Part shown: piece after piece, positions 16,172-24,377 of the stretch
How the letters are laid out: the number at the start of each line of letters is the position of its first letter
How positions within the stretch are numbered: the first letter of the stretch is position 1
Assembly: GCA_031262405.1 (NCBI GenBank)
Contig: JAISHS010000038.1
Coordinates: 1-47,861, forward strand
Origin: Oscillospiraceae bacterium
Lineage (GTDB): Bacteria > Bacillota > Clostridia > Oscillospirales > Oscillospiraceae
Direction of reading: 5' to 3'
DNA: 47,861 nucleotides
The notes under the pieces: generated by a model
Seen by the model: only the letters and a program-made list of their open reading frames with translations
Told to the model about the DNA's origin: nothing
Database searches by the model: none
Position numbers and translations under genes: made by a program

Positions 16172-16229
16172 GAAAAAACCCTCCGAATCGAACAAAAAGT
16201 GCCGTAAAGCATAAAAACCAAGCTCCATA

Positions 16230-16258
16230 ATTATACTCTATCTGTCTTTTACAGTCAA
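16230..16258 (-). promoter_or_regulatory. Promoter of the lipid kinase gene
   Basis: Minus strand TTGACT (16253-16258), 17-bp spacer, perfect TATAAT (16230-16235), one of the strongest promoters in the window. Confidence 0.75.
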
Positions 16259-16312
16259 CGTCGGAGGGAGAATATTCATACATTGTTTGAATTTGAAGAA
16301 AAAGGATTGCAG

Positions 16313-16882
16313 TTATCTCAATATAGGCTGGAGCTGTCTGCCGTCGAGGGCGGCGGCGACGGTCTCGTCTATGAGCGCCATGTCGGAGACGATTGAGAAG
16401 GGCTTTTTTACGCTGTCGTCCTGACGCAGGGGGACGAAATACATATTCTTGCGGTTGAGCAGCTCGCCTATGTTTTTTGCGTTCGTGCTCAGCGCGTCGT
16501 TGCTGGATACGCAGAGAACGATGGGGCGCTCATTGCGCAGATGTGCCTTACAAGCCAGGGTTACGGTGGTGTCGGCTATACCGGCGGCGAGCTTTGCAAG
16601 GGTGTTGCCGGTGCAGGGGGCGACGACCAGAACGTCCAGCAGCTTCCTCGGGCCTATAGGCTCGGCCTCGGTGATTGTGAGTATCAGCTCGCGCCCCGTG
16701 ATTTTGCGCAGGGACTGCTTCATGTTCTCGGCGGAGACGAAGCGCGTGTCCGTCGAGGACGAGTTGTCGCTCATTATCGCCGTCACGTCATATTTTTCCG
16801 TCAGAGTGCGCGCGACGGGGAGAAGCTTGTCAAAGGTGCAGTAGGAGCCGCTCAGCGCCAGCCCCAGCTTAGGTTTGCTCAA
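16313..16882 (-). CDS. dpaB: Dipicolinate synthase subunit B
   Basis: Flavoprotein-like subunit (189 aa) of dipicolinic acid synthase, which makes the spore-core chelator in the mother cell. Motifs: LGLALSGSYCTFDKLLPV at the N-terminus (flavoprotein fold), VLVVAPCTGNTLAKLAAGIA in the middle, and TLACKAHLRNERPIVLCVSSNDALS, all characteristic of SpoVFB/DpaB. The start is TTG at 16882, overlapping the end of dpaA by 14 bases, so the two are translationally coupled in the usual A-B order. Its presence supports an endospore-forming host. Confidence 0.95.
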   Translation of the reverse strand: MSKPKLGLALSGSYCTFDKLLPVARTLTEKYDVTAIMSDNSSSTDTRFVSAENMKQSLRKITGRELILTITEAEPIGPRKLLDVLVVAPCTGNTLAKLAAGIADTTVTLACKAHLRNERPIVLCVSSNDALSTNAKNIGELLNRKNMYFVPLRQDDSVKKPFSIVSDMALIDETVAAALDGRQLQPILR

Positions 16883-17753
16883 TTTTATTCCATCCTCTCT
16901 TTTCGCGAATTATGTTCAGCAGGGTTTCCTTGATGATTCTTCCGGCGGTATCGGGGGCGGTCTCGGCGGGCAGACCCAGCGCCCAGATTGTTTTCAGCTC
17001 TAACCTGTTTGCCGCCTCAAAATCCACCCCGCCGGGTCTGGACGCGAGATCCAGAACCAGCGCCTTTTTGTCGATGCGCGAAAGCCGCGCGGCGTCGAGA
17101 ACCGGTGCGGGAACGGTGTTTATAACCGTGTCGAAGCGCTTAAGCTCGCCGCCCAGCGTTCGGGTGTCAAGGGGGGTACAGCCGGCGGCGCGGATATAGG
17201 CCATATCGCCCGGTTTTCTCGCGGAGACGGATACATTAGCGCCCAGCGAGCGAAGTCTTGAGGAGAGCATTTTTCCTATGCGCCCATAGCCGATTATCAG
17301 CACGTTGCTCTCCCAAATTGCAAGCGTAGAGTGTTGGAGAATAATCGAAATCGCGCCCTCCGCCGTTATCAGGGCGTTCATTACGACCAGCTCCTCGCGG
17401 GCGTAATAGTCCGTCAGCTCCAGCCCCGCGTCTCCTACGAGCTGCAGAAGGTAGTCGTTCGGGCGTCCCGCGCAGATAACCGCCGACTTCGGAAGCGCGC
17501 GGACGACGTCTGCCGGGTCCAGAACGCGCTCGCTCAGCGGGGCGTTAATATTGCCCTGAGCGTCGAGCGCGGGAAGGGGAAGCACGACGCAGTCTGCGCC
17601 CTCGAGAGCACCCTCAAGCGTGAGGAAGCTGCTCATACACTCGAAGGGGCAGACCTCTTCCAGCGCAAAGCAGGCGGTCTCGTGCCCTTCGCGGCAGAGT
17701 GAGGCGGCCAGACTGACTATTCTCAAGTCGCCGCCGATAAATGAAAACTTCAT
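16869..17753 (-). CDS. dpaA: Dipicolinate synthase subunit A
   Basis: Dehydrogenase-like subunit (294 aa) that with DpaB turns a dihydrodipicolinate-pathway intermediate into dipicolinate. The N-terminal part begins MKFSFIGGDLRIVSLAASL; the second half has a Rossmann motif NVLIIGYGRIGKMLSSRL and the ALVLDLASRPGGVDF stretch typical of SpoVFA. The ATG at 17753 follows GAAAGGATG. Upstream, CATACTATG (minus strand, 17801-17809) resembles a sigma-K -10 element (CATAnnnTA), which would fit mother-cell expression, but the -35 is not convincing. Not linked here to dapG or asd, unlike Bacillus subtilis. Confidence 0.95.
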   Translation of the reverse strand: MKFSFIGGDLRIVSLAASLCREGHETACFALEEVCPFECMSSFLTLEGALEGADCVVLPLPALDAQGNINAPLSERVLDPADVVRALPKSAVICAGRPNDYLLQLVGDAGLELTDYYAREELVVMNALITAEGAISIILQHSTLAIWESNVLIIGYGRIGKMLSSRLRSLGANVSVSARKPGDMAYIRAAGCTPLDTRTLGGELKRFDTVINTVPAPVLDAARLSRIDKKALVLDLASRPGGVDFEAANRLELKTIWALGLPAETAPDTAGRIIKETLLNIIREKRGWNKIEQT

Positions 17754-17847
17754 AAGGCGTTCATCCTTTCGGGGTCATATACATCCGATTTCAGCTGTTC
17801 CATAGTATGCGGCGGAGTAAACAGTTTGTTAATGTTTGGGTTTGCGG

Positions 17848-17877
17848 TTGACACTCCGTGCGGGGGGGTTATATAAT
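17848..17877 (+). promoter_or_regulatory. Strong promoter of the desulfoferrodoxin gene
   Basis: Perfect TTGACA (17848-17853) and TATAAT (17872-17877) with an 18-bp spacer that contains a run of seven G. No clear operator was seen. Confidence 0.85.
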
Positions 17878-17929
17878 GGACACAAGCAAATGGCGACCTT
17901 AAGAAATTTAACTAAGGAGGAAGAAAAAA

Positions 17930-18313
17930 ATGGTAGGAAATAAGTTTTATATCTGCCGCCACTGCGGCAACATTATCGGGCTAGTGCACTCTTCCGGCGT
18001 TCCCATGGTCTGCTGCGGAGAAAAAATGGAGCAGCTAAAGCCCAATACGACGGACGCCGCGCAGGAGAAGCACGTTCCCGTTATCACGGTAGAGGGCGAT
18101 TGCGCGACGGTGAAGGTCGGCTCGGCGGCGCATCCGATGCTCTCTGAGCACTTCATCGGGTGGATTTATCTGGAGACCGAAAAGGGCGGTCAGCGCAAGG
18201 AGATTAAGCCCGGCGAGGCGCCGGTTGCCAGCTTTAAGCTGGTTGACGACAAGGCTCTCGGAGCCTTTGCCTATTGCAATCTGCACGGGCTTTGGTATGC
18301 CCCCTGCGAATAG
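17930..18313 (+). CDS. dfx: Desulfoferrodoxin (superoxide reductase)
   Basis: Two-iron superoxide reductase of 127 aa that reduces superoxide to hydrogen peroxide in the cytoplasm of anaerobes. The N-terminal desulforedoxin-like site has Cys9, Cys12, Cys28 and Cys29 (CRHC, CC). The catalytic iron site has His48, His68, His74, Cys116 and His119 (EKHVP, AAHPML, SEHFIGW, CNLHGLW), the complete ligand set. Length is normal. AAGGAGG precedes the ATG, and the promoter at 17848 has perfect consensus boxes, so high expression is likely. It lies 23 bases before the rubrerythrin gene, which would remove the peroxide it makes. Confidence 0.97.
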   Translation: MVGNKFYICRHCGNIIGLVHSSGVPMVCCGEKMEQLKPNTTDAAQEKHVPVITVEGDCATVKVGSAAHPMLSEHFIGWIYLETEKGGQRKEIKPGEAPVASFKLVDDKALGAFAYCNLHGLWYAPCE

Positions 18314-18336
18314 ACTGACAAAGGAGAAAAAACATA

Positions 18337-18999
18337 ATGGAATTTTACCGCTGCCCGGTTTGCGGGTATATTGAAGAAGGTCCCCTCCCCGCCGGTTATA
18401 GGTGTCCGCGCTGCAAGGTGCCGGGCGAGAGCTTTGTGAAGATTTCCGAAGAGGAGCTGGGCTCTAGCGCCTATGGAGGCACAAAGACTGAGGAAAACCT
18501 CAAGGCCGCCTTCGCCGGAGAGAGTCAGGCGAGGAACAAGTATACTTATTTCGCCGCCGTTGCCGCGAAAGAGGGTTTCGAACAGATTGCAGCGATTTTT
18601 TCTCAAACAGCGAGAAATGAGCAGGAGCACGCGCGGGTCTGGTTGGAGGAGCTGGGCGGGATTCTAAGCACGGCCGAGAATCTAAAGGCCGCCGCCGAGG
18701 GCGAAAACTATGAGTGGACGGATATGTATGCCGGTTTTGCCAAGGACGCCGAGGAAGAGGGCTTCCCGGAGCTGGCAGAGAAGTTCCGCAAGGTTGCCGC
18801 TGTCGAGAAGGCGCACGAGGCGAGGTTTTTGGCGCTGCTGAACAATATTGAGATGCGCCGCGTGTTTGAAAAGAGCGAGGAGACCATGTGGGAGTGCCGC
18901 ATTTGCGGGCATCTTGTCATGGGTAAGAAGGCTCCTGAGGTCTGCCCGATTTGCAAGAATGCCAAGAGCTATTTTGAGGTTCGCAGCGAGAACTATTAA
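18337..18999 (+). CDS. Rubrerythrin with rubredoxin-type sites at both ends
   Basis: Non-heme diiron peroxidase (220 aa) that reduces hydrogen peroxide. The N-terminal rubredoxin-like site is Cys6, Cys9, Cys23, Cys26 (CPVCG, CPRC). The ferritin-like four-helix domain has [16 protein letters not shown] and [11 protein letters not shown] carboxylate/His ligands, and [12 protein letters not shown] second rubredoxin-like site at the C-terminus has CRICG and [11 protein letters not shown]. Classical rubrerythrins have one rubredoxin domain at the C-terminus, reverse rubrerythrins one at the N-terminus; this protein has both, perhaps improving electron delivery from NAD(P)H via rubredoxin reductase. 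It shares an operon with desulfoferrodoxin. Confidence 0.93.
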   Translation: MEFYRCPVCGYIEEGPLPAGYRCPRCKVPGESFVKISEEELGSSAYGGTKTEENLKAAFAGESQARNKYTYFAAVAAKEGFEQIAAIFSQTARNEQEHARVWLEELGGILSTAENLKAAAEGENYEWTDMYAGFAKDAEEEGFPELAEKFRKVAAVEKAHEARFLALLNNIEMRRVFEKSEETMWECRICGHLVMGKKAPEVCPICKNAKSYFEVRSENY

Positions 19000-19022
19000 G
19001 GTTCCGGTTTGAGTGATTAAGA

Positions 19023-19046
19023 GGGGCTGACAGCTGCGTCAGCCCC
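19023..19046 (+). terminator. Hairpin after the dfx-rubrerythrin operon
   Basis: GGGGCTGAC (19023-19031), 6-nt loop, GTCAGCCCC (19038-19046), followed by CTTGTCTTGT. The weak T-tract may allow some read-through into the phosphorylase gene. Confidence 0.6.
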
Positions 19047-19074
19047 CTTGTCTTGTCGTGAAAGGACAATTTTT

Positions 19075-19899
19075 ATGGACACTTATGAAAAGCTGCTGAA
19101 ATGCCGCGACGCGGTGCGCGCGGCGACGGATTTTGTGCCCGAGGTGGCACTGGTGCTCGGCTCGGGGCTGGGGGGCTTCGGGGAGCATATTGAGGGGGCG
19201 CTGGAGGTACCGTATTCGTCGATTGAGGGCTTTCCCCTTTCGACGGTGCCCGGACACGCCGGAAAATTCCTTTTCGGTTATGTCGGAGGGGTAAGGGTCG
19301 TTGCCATGCAGGGGAGGGTTCACTATTATGAGGGCTATTCCATGCGCGATGTGGTGCTGCCGATTCGGCTGATGGGGCTGCTGGGGGCGAAGACGCTTTT
19401 TCTAACCAACGCCTCCGGCGGGATTAACCCCAAATTTGCTGCCGGAGATTTTATGCTTATCCGCGATCAGATTTCGCTTTTCGTGCCGTCGCCGCTCATA
19501 GGGGAGAATGTGGAGCAGCTGGGGGTCAGATTTCCGGATATGAGCCATATCTATTCGCCGGAGCTGTGTGAGAAGCTGCGTGAGGCGGCGGCGGAAAATG
19601 GTATTGCGCTTAAAGAGGGCGTTTACGCGCAGCTGACGGGGCCGCAGTTTGAGAGTCCGGCGGAGATTCTTGCGCTCAAGGCTTTGGGTGCGGACGCCGT
19701 TGGCATGAGCACGGCCTGCGAGGCCCTTGCCGCGCGGCACATGGGGCTAAGGGTCTGCGGGGTGTCTTGCGTTGCTAATCTTGCGGCGGGCATTTCCCCC
19801 ACGATTCTCACCCATGAAGAGGTTCAGGAAGCAGGAAGAGCCGCGCAGGAGAGCTTTACGAGGCTTGTTAAGACGGCGATAGAAAAAATGAAGGAGTGA
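19075..19899 (+). CDS. Purine nucleoside phosphorylase (trimeric type)
   Basis: Splits inosine, guanosine or their deoxy forms with phosphate into base and ribose-1-phosphate for purine salvage. The 274-aa length matches the trimeric PNP/MTAP family. Motifs: ALVLGSGLGGFGEHI (phosphate loop), TVPGHAGKFLFG, VVAMQGRVHYYEGYSM, FLTNASGGINPKF, YAQLTGPQFESPAEI, ADAVGMSTACEALAARH. The last usually reads MSTVPE; the Glu is kept. A TTG at 19048 lies directly after the terminator stem and lacks a ribosome-binding site; the ATG at 19075 follows AAAGGA. The HAD gene is 48 bases downstream. Confidence 0.93.
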   Translation: MDTYEKLLKCRDAVRAATDFVPEVALVLGSGLGGFGEHIEGALEVPYSSIEGFPLSTVPGHAGKFLFGYVGGVRVVAMQGRVHYYEGYSMRDVVLPIRLMGLLGAKTLFLTNASGGINPKFAAGDFMLIRDQISLFVPSPLIGENVEQLGVRFPDMSHIYSPELCEKLREAAAENGIALKEGVYAQLTGPQFESPAEILALKALGADAVGMSTACEALAARHMGLRVCGVSCVANLAAGISPTILTHEEVQEAGRAAQESFTRLVKTAIEKMKE

Positions 19900-19947
19900 G
19901 GAAGCTGCGAATAGACCCGCGGTTTATTCGGAGATTGACTGAGGAAT

Positions 19948-20604
19948 ATGCGCTATAACTGCATTCTTTTTGATTTTGACGGGACGCTCTGCGACACGGC
20001 TGCGGGCGTCATGGGGGCTTATCGGATTGTTTTGGGGCGGCTGGGGATTCCCATCCCGACGGAGGAGACCCTGAAAAGCTTTGTGGGGCCGCCGCTTTTC
20101 GAGACCTTTACGAAGGTGTTTGAACTGGACACCCGTGAGGCGATTGAAGCTGTGAATATTTTTCGCGAGGTTTATGCCGAGGGCGGCGCGAGGCAATATG
20201 AGATCTTTAACGGGGTGCCGGAGATGCTTGCTGCGCTTCGGGAAGCCGGGGCGCGGCTTGCCGTTGCCACTTCAAAGATGGAGGAGGTGGCGCGGCGGAT
20301 GTGTTGTGAGCGCGGCATTGAGAAGTATTTTGAGCTTATAGCGGGCAGCTTGCCCGACAACTCAAGAAGCGGCAAGGAGCAGATAATCTCCTTTGCCTTG
20401 GAGCGACTTGGCTTGCCGGACGCCGCCGAGGCCTTGATGGTGGGCGACAGGTTTTATGACGTTGTCGGGGCGAAGAAGCGCGGCATGAGGTCCATGGGCG
20501 TGCTCTATGGATACGGCTCCCGCGGGGAGCTTGCCGGCGCGGGCGCGGATTACCTTGCCGAGTCGCCCGAGGAGGTTGCACGGCAGATATTGGGTATGAA
20601 ATAA
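19948..20604 (+). CDS. HAD-superfamily hydrolase (phosphoglycolate phosphatase-like)
   Basis: A 218-aa phosphatase of HAD subfamily I. The nucleophile and acid Asp are in CILFDFDGTLCDT (Asp9, Asp11); motif II is LAVATSKMEEVA; motif III Lys and motif IV Asp are in KEQIISFALERL and ALMVGDRFYDVVGAKKRGM. A helical cap lies between residues 15 and 80. The sequence matches the Gph/PpaX-like group. The substrate is not identifiable. Probably cotranscribed with the phosphorylase and ended by a very strong terminator. Confidence 0.88.
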   Translation: MRYNCILFDFDGTLCDTAAGVMGAYRIVLGRLGIPIPTEETLKSFVGPPLFETFTKVFELDTREAIEAVNIFREVYAEGGARQYEIFNGVPEMLAALREAGARLAVATSKMEEVARRMCCERGIEKYFELIAGSLPDNSRSGKEQIISFALERLGLPDAAEALMVGDRFYDVVGAKKRGMRSMGVLYGYGSRGELAGAGADYLAESPEEVARQILGMK

Positions 20605-20621
20605 AAAAATTTAAAAAGTTT

Positions 20622-20655
20622 AGGCCGATTTGCACGGAAACGTGCAAATCGGCCT
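20622..20655 (+). terminator. Strong terminator with 15-bp perfect stem
   Basis: AGGCCGATTTGCACG, GAAA tetraloop, and its exact complement ending in CCTTTA. It closes the phosphorylase-HAD unit and isolates the phage-like gene. Confidence 0.85.
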
Positions 20656-20723
20656 TTAGTGCGCGCTAAGGGTGAAGGGAATTTCCTTGAATAAAAAACA
20701 CACTGAGAGAGAGGTAATTAAAA

Positions 20724-21356
20724 ATGGCAAGTTCTAACAAAACAGCAAATTTTCAGCTGAACCAATGGGTTCCGAACGACCCCGTCCTTATGGAGGATTT
20801 TAATGCGGACAATCAGAGGATCGACGCGGTTTTGGGAGAGTTGGACAGCAACTCTATGATTAGAAAGCTGGCGGACGTCACGGTGACGCAGAGCGGAGTC
20901 AAGCTCATTGATTTTGACTTGTCCGGCATAGACATGACCCAATACTCCCTACTTTGGCTCAATCGCGTAACCGGCACGAATCCCACCGGCTACAGCCTTT
21001 GCTGCGGCGTGAATCATATGGAGATGAGCACCAACGGGCACGGCAGCAAGTATGTGCGCATTCAGGTCGGCTCTGATCCGGGCACCTATTGGTCAGAGAA
21101 TTCCTATTCCACCACCTTTAGCAGCTATACCGGACAGCTTACCTTTCATATGAACGGCAAAGACACGCTGGAATGGAACGATACGGATACGCGCTTCAGG
21201 GTGAAGCCTTCAAGCTGGTCGGGCAGCACTAGCTCATCCATCGGGGGGCTTGCGCCGACCGACTTGACGTCAATACAGGTGAAATATGATTATAACGGGA
21301 CGACAGACTTTCCCATCGGGAACAGGTACAGCCTCGTGGGACTGAGAAAGGTTTAG
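20724..21356 (+). CDS. Phage tail/structural-like orphan protein
   Basis: A 210-aa protein without signal peptide or TM. The N-terminus, NFQLNQWVPNDPVLMEDFN then ADNQRIDAVL, resembles the start of many prophage tail or fibre-associated proteins in Clostridia (recalled pattern: NLNQW, MEDFN, DN.KID). The rest is Gly/Ser/Thr/Tyr-rich and beta-type (SKYVRIQVGSDPGTYWSENS, GQLTFHMNG), like a receptor-binding or fibre domain. No other phage gene lies near it; a strong terminator and the pyrH promoter region flank it. GAGAGAGAGG precedes the ATG. It may be a prophage remnant or a co-opted surface protein; it has no visible damage. Confidence 0.6.
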   Translation: MASSNKTANFQLNQWVPNDPVLMEDFNADNQRIDAVLGELDSNSMIRKLADVTVTQSGVKLIDFDLSGIDMTQYSLLWLNRVTGTNPTGYSLCCGVNHMEMSTNGHGSKYVRIQVGSDPGTYWSENSYSTTFSSYTGQLTFHMNGKDTLEWNDTDTRFRVKPSSWSGSTSSSIGGLAPTDLTSIQVKYDYNGTTDFPIGNRYSLVGLRKV

Positions 21357-21433
21357 AGGGGAGGATTTTTAGCCTCTGGACAAAGCATAAAAATTTTGCT
21401 ATTATAAGGAAAAAGTCTTTTAATAAGCTTGAA

Positions 21434-21446
21434 ATTGTATTACAAT
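21434..21446. promoter_or_regulatory. 13-bp palindrome upstream of pyrH
   Basis: ATTGTATTACAAT is perfectly symmetrical around its central base. Its TACAAT half could serve as a -10 box for pyrH, with a poor -35 (TTTTAA) 17 bp upstream. It could be a promoter with an overlapping operator. Confidence 0.3.
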
Positions 21447-21497
21447 ACCTAAGGGATGGCGTGCCTGTGCCGACACGGTGCGGCGGAAGGAGATAGC

Positions 21498-22217
21498 ATG
21501 GCTTCAAAAGAACCGGTTTATAAACGCGTGCTCCTTAAAATAAGCGGGGAGGCCCTCTCCGGTACGAGGGGCTTCGGCTTGAACTTTGACGTTATACGCA
21601 GCGTCTGCGCCGCCGTAAGGCAGTGTATAGAGCTGGGCGTTGAGGTGGGAATCGTTGTCGGCGGGGGCAACTTCTGGCGCGGCGTTAAGGACGGCGAGGG
21701 AAAAATGGAGCGCACAAGAGCCGACCATATGGGTATGCTGGCTACTGTCATGAACTGCCTTGCCCTGGCGGATGTACTCGAGCAGATGGGCGTTGAGACA
21801 AGGGTGCAGACGGCAATTGAGATGCGCGCGATTGCCGAGCCGTATATTAGGCTGCGCGCCATGCGGCATTTAGGGCGCGGCAGGGTTGTTATCTTCGGCT
21901 GCGGCACGGGAAGTCCATATTTCTCCACGGATACGGCGGCGGTGCTCCGCGCGGCGGAGGTGGAGGCGGATGTAATTCTGCTTGCCAAGAATGTTGACGG
22001 GGTCTACAGCGCGGATCCCAAGAAGGACCCGGAAGCTGTCAAGTATGACGCTATCAGCTATAACGACGTTTTGGCAAAACGTTTGGCGGTTATGGACTCG
22101 ACGGCGACGAGCCTTTCTATGGACAACAACATTCCGGTTTTGCTATTTGCGCTCTCGGAGCCCGAGAATATCGTTCGGGCGGTTTGCGGCGAGAAGATTG
22201 GCACGGTTGTTAAGTAG
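21498..22217 (+). CDS. pyrH: UMP kinase
   Basis: Hexameric kinase (239 aa) converting UMP to UDP in pyrimidine nucleotide synthesis. It belongs to the amino acid kinase fold: [48 protein letters not shown] (here RTRADHMGM), [33 protein letters not shown] and [17 protein letters not shown], all diagnostic for PyrH. The frame is open to 21456, but the ATG at 21498 with GGAAGGAGA before it gives the usual size. It is the first gene of an eight-gene operon, 38 bases before frr. Confidence 0.98.
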   Translation: MASKEPVYKRVLLKISGEALSGTRGFGLNFDVIRSVCAAVRQCIELGVEVGIVVGGGNFWRGVKDGEGKMERTRADHMGMLATVMNCLALADVLEQMGVETRVQTAIEMRAIAEPYIRLRAMRHLGRGRVVIFGCGTGSPYFSTDTAAVLRAAEVEADVILLAKNVDGVYSADPKKDPEAVKYDAISYNDVLAKRLAVMDSTATSLSMDNNIPVLLFALSEPENIVRAVCGEKIGTVVK

Positions 22218-22255
22218 TATCATAATAAACTTTTTGATTTACGGAGGGATTAGAT

Positions 22256-22810
22256 ATGTCAGGAGATTATTCCGAGTTTACCGACAGAATGAAGAAGACC
22301 ACGCAGGTGCTCTCAGCGCAGTTTGATTCGGTTCGGGCGGGCAGAGCCAACGCCGCCGTGCTCGATCAGATTCGGGTGGAGTATTACGGCACACCGACGC
22401 CCATTAACCAGATCGCCAGCATTGCGATTCCCGAGCCGCGCAGTCTCACGATTTCCCCCTGGGATGTGAGCAGCCTAAAGAAAATCGAAAAGGCGATTTT
22501 AGAGTCTGATCTGGGGATTAACCCGCAGAACGACGGCAAGCTCATCCGTCTGGCCTTTCCGCAGCTTACCGAGGAGCGCAGGCGCGAGCTTATCAAGCAG
22601 ATTAAGAAATATGCCGAGGAGGCGAAGGTTGCAATTCGCAACATCCGCCGCGACGCCATAGAGCAGTTTAAGGATCAGAAAAAACGCTCTGACATTACCG
22701 AGGACGACCTCAAGGATATGGAGAAGGATATGCAGAAGCTGACCGACGACTATATCAAGCAGATTGACGAAATTGCCGCGAAGAAGGAAAAGGAGCTGCT
22801 GGCAATTTGA
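22256..22810 (+). CDS. frr: Ribosome recycling factor
   Basis: A 184-aa protein that with EF-G splits post-termination ribosomes. Signatures: LRAGRANAAVLDQIRVEYYG (here VRAGRANAAVLDQI), TPINQIASIAIPEPRSLTI, ESDLGINPQNDGKLIRLAFP, LTEERRRELIKQIKKYAEEA and VAIRNIRRDA. Length is normal. A ribosome-binding site ACGGAGGGATT precedes the ATG. The stop TGA overlaps the TTG start of uppS (ATTTGA), giving tight coupling. Confidence 0.98.
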   Translation: MSGDYSEFTDRMKKTTQVLSAQFDSVRAGRANAAVLDQIRVEYYGTPTPINQIASIAIPEPRSLTISPWDVSSLKKIEKAILESDLGINPQNDGKLIRLAFPQLTEERRRELIKQIKKYAEEAKVAIRNIRRDAIEQFKDQKKRSDITEDDLKDMEKDMQKLTDDYIKQIDEIAAKKEKELLAI

Positions 22811-23556
22811 TTAGCATCTTTCGTAAAAAGCAAAAATGGGCGGGGAAGCTGGACCTTACCAATCTTCCCCGCCACATTGCCATTATTATGGACGGCAACG
22901 GACGCTGGGCGACGAGGCGGGGACTGCCGAGAAGCGCGGGTCACGCCGCCGGTGCGGAGAATTTTCGCACGATTGCCACCCACTGCAAAGACATTGGCGT
23001 GGAATTTCTGACGGTATATGCCTTTTCCACCGAGAATTGGCGGCGTCCCGAGGAAGAGGTCTCCGCCATTATGGGGCTGCTTGAGAAATATCTGGGAGAG
23101 GCGCTGGAGAAGATGGAGCGCGACCGGATAAAGATGAAGTTTTTCGGGGAGATTGAGGCTCTTCCGGAGCGGCTTTACGCTCTTGCCCGACGCACGGAGG
23201 AGATTGGCGCGCGCTATGAGGGCTTTCAGGTGAATATCTGCATAAACTATGGCGGCCGTGATGAAATTATACGCGCGACCAAGTCTTACGCAGAGGATTT
23301 CGCTGCGGGAGAAGCTTTAGAGCTTTCGGAGGAGCAGTTTTCCTCGCGGCTCTTTTCGGCTGGGGTGCCGGAGCCGGAGCTGCTTATTCGTCCGGGCGGA
23401 GAAAAGCGGCTTTCTAACTTTCTTCTCTGGCAGGCCGCCTATGCCGAGCTGTATTTCTCGGACGTACTCTGGCCGGACTTCGGCACAGAGCAATTAGAGC
23501 GCGCGATAAGCTGGTTTCAGGGACGCAACAGGAGATTTGGAGGGGTTACAAAGTGA
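22807..23556 (+). CDS. uppS: Isoprenyl transferase (undecaprenyl diphosphate synthase)
   Basis: Cis-prenyltransferase (249 aa) that builds undecaprenyl diphosphate, the lipid carrier of cell-wall synthesis, from isopentenyl diphosphate. Catalytic Asp29 is in HIAIIMDGNGRWATRRGLPR; other motifs are GHAAGAENFRTI, TVYAFSTENWRRP, NICINYGGRDEII and FLLWQAAYAELYFSDVLWPDF. The diphosphate-binding segment reads LLIRPGGEKRLSNF; the family usually has RTGGE or RTSGE, so Thr is replaced by Pro here. The start is a TTG overlapping the frr stop. The 3' end overlaps cdsA by four bases. Confidence 0.97.
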   Translation: MISIFRKKQKWAGKLDLTNLPRHIAIIMDGNGRWATRRGLPRSAGHAAGAENFRTIATHCKDIGVEFLTVYAFSTENWRRPEEEVSAIMGLLEKYLGEALEKMERDRIKMKFFGEIEALPERLYALARRTEEIGARYEGFQVNICINYGGRDEIIRATKSYAEDFAAGEALELSEEQFSSRLFSAGVPEPELLIRPGGEKRLSNFLLWQAAYAELYFSDVLWPDFGTEQLERAISWFQGRNRRFGGVTK

Positions 23557-24377
23557 GAGAGAGAATTATTGTTGCCGCCGTTGCAATTCCGCTGCTGGGG
23601 CTGATTATATTTTTGGCTCCGGTTTGGGCCTTAGGCGTACTTATCGGGGCGGTTTCTGCGATTTCGGCCTTTGAGCTATTAGAGTGCGCCGCGCCGGGCT
23701 CTCCGCGCAGATTTACGGTTTATGCGGCTGTGTCGGCGTTTTTGATTCCGATTTTCGGCTCGATAGGCTATGCTTTTGTCGGGAATCTGCTTGTGTTTGC
23801 GCTGGCGATTACTATATTCACGGAGTTTATCCTCTCCTTCCGCGAGGAAAAGCGGCTGGACTTGGAGACGGTTTTGCTTGTTCTGTTCGCCGGGGCAATA
23901 ATGCCGCTTATGCTGGGCGCGATAGCGCGAGTCGGCGCTATGGGGCTCGGGCGGGGCGCAACCTTTTTGCCCTTTGTGGTCGCCTTTTCATGCGACAGCG
24001 GGGCATATTTCGCGGGAAGGTTCTTCGGAAAGCGCAAGATTTTTCCGCAGCTCTCGCCTAACAAGACGCTTGAGGGCTGCATAGGCGGGGTGGCAGCGAC
24101 GGTGGTTATAATGCTGCTGTATGGTTTGGTGCTGGCCTTGTTTAAGGTGGAGACGCGCTTCTGGCCGCTGGCGATTTATGGGATTTTTGGGAGCCTTATC
24201 TGTCAACTGGGCGATTTGGCGTTTTCGGGCATAAAGCGGCAATATAATATAAAGGACTTCGGAACGCTCATACCGGGGCACGGCGGAGCGCTTGACCGCT
24301 TTGACAGTCTGCACTTTGTCGCGCCGGCGATGGAGCTTATGCTCACGCTCGCCGTTTTTTCGGGGAGAGTGCTATGA
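23553..24377 (+). CDS. cdsA: Phosphatidate cytidylyltransferase
   Basis: Integral membrane enzyme (274 aa) making CDP-diacylglycerol from CTP and phosphatidic acid, the branch point of phospholipid synthesis. About seven or eight hydrophobic segments cover the chain, and the C-terminal signature is present: SGIKRQYNIKDFGTLIPGHG then GALDRFDSLHF. FSCDSGAYFAGRFFGKRK and LSPNKTLEGCIGG are also typical. GTG start overlaps the uppS stop (GTGA), and its own stop overlaps the dxr ATG (ATGA). Confidence 0.97.
   Translation: MRERIIVAAVAIPLLGLIIFLAPVWALGVLIGAVSAISAFELLECAAPGSPRRFTVYAAVSAFLIPIFGSIGYAFVGNLLVFALAITIFTEFILSFREEKRLDLETVLLVLFAGAIMPLMLGAIARVGAMGLGRGATFLPFVVAFSCDSGAYFAGRFFGKRKIFPQLSPNKTLEGCIGGVAATVVIMLLYGLVLALFKVETRFWPLAIYGIFGSLICQLGDLAFSGIKRQYNIKDFGTLIPGHGGALDRFDSLHFVAPAMELMLTLAVFSGRVL

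Noticed and set aside
20724-21356. Intact prophage
   Set aside because: No integrase, capsid, terminase or lysis gene anywhere in the window.
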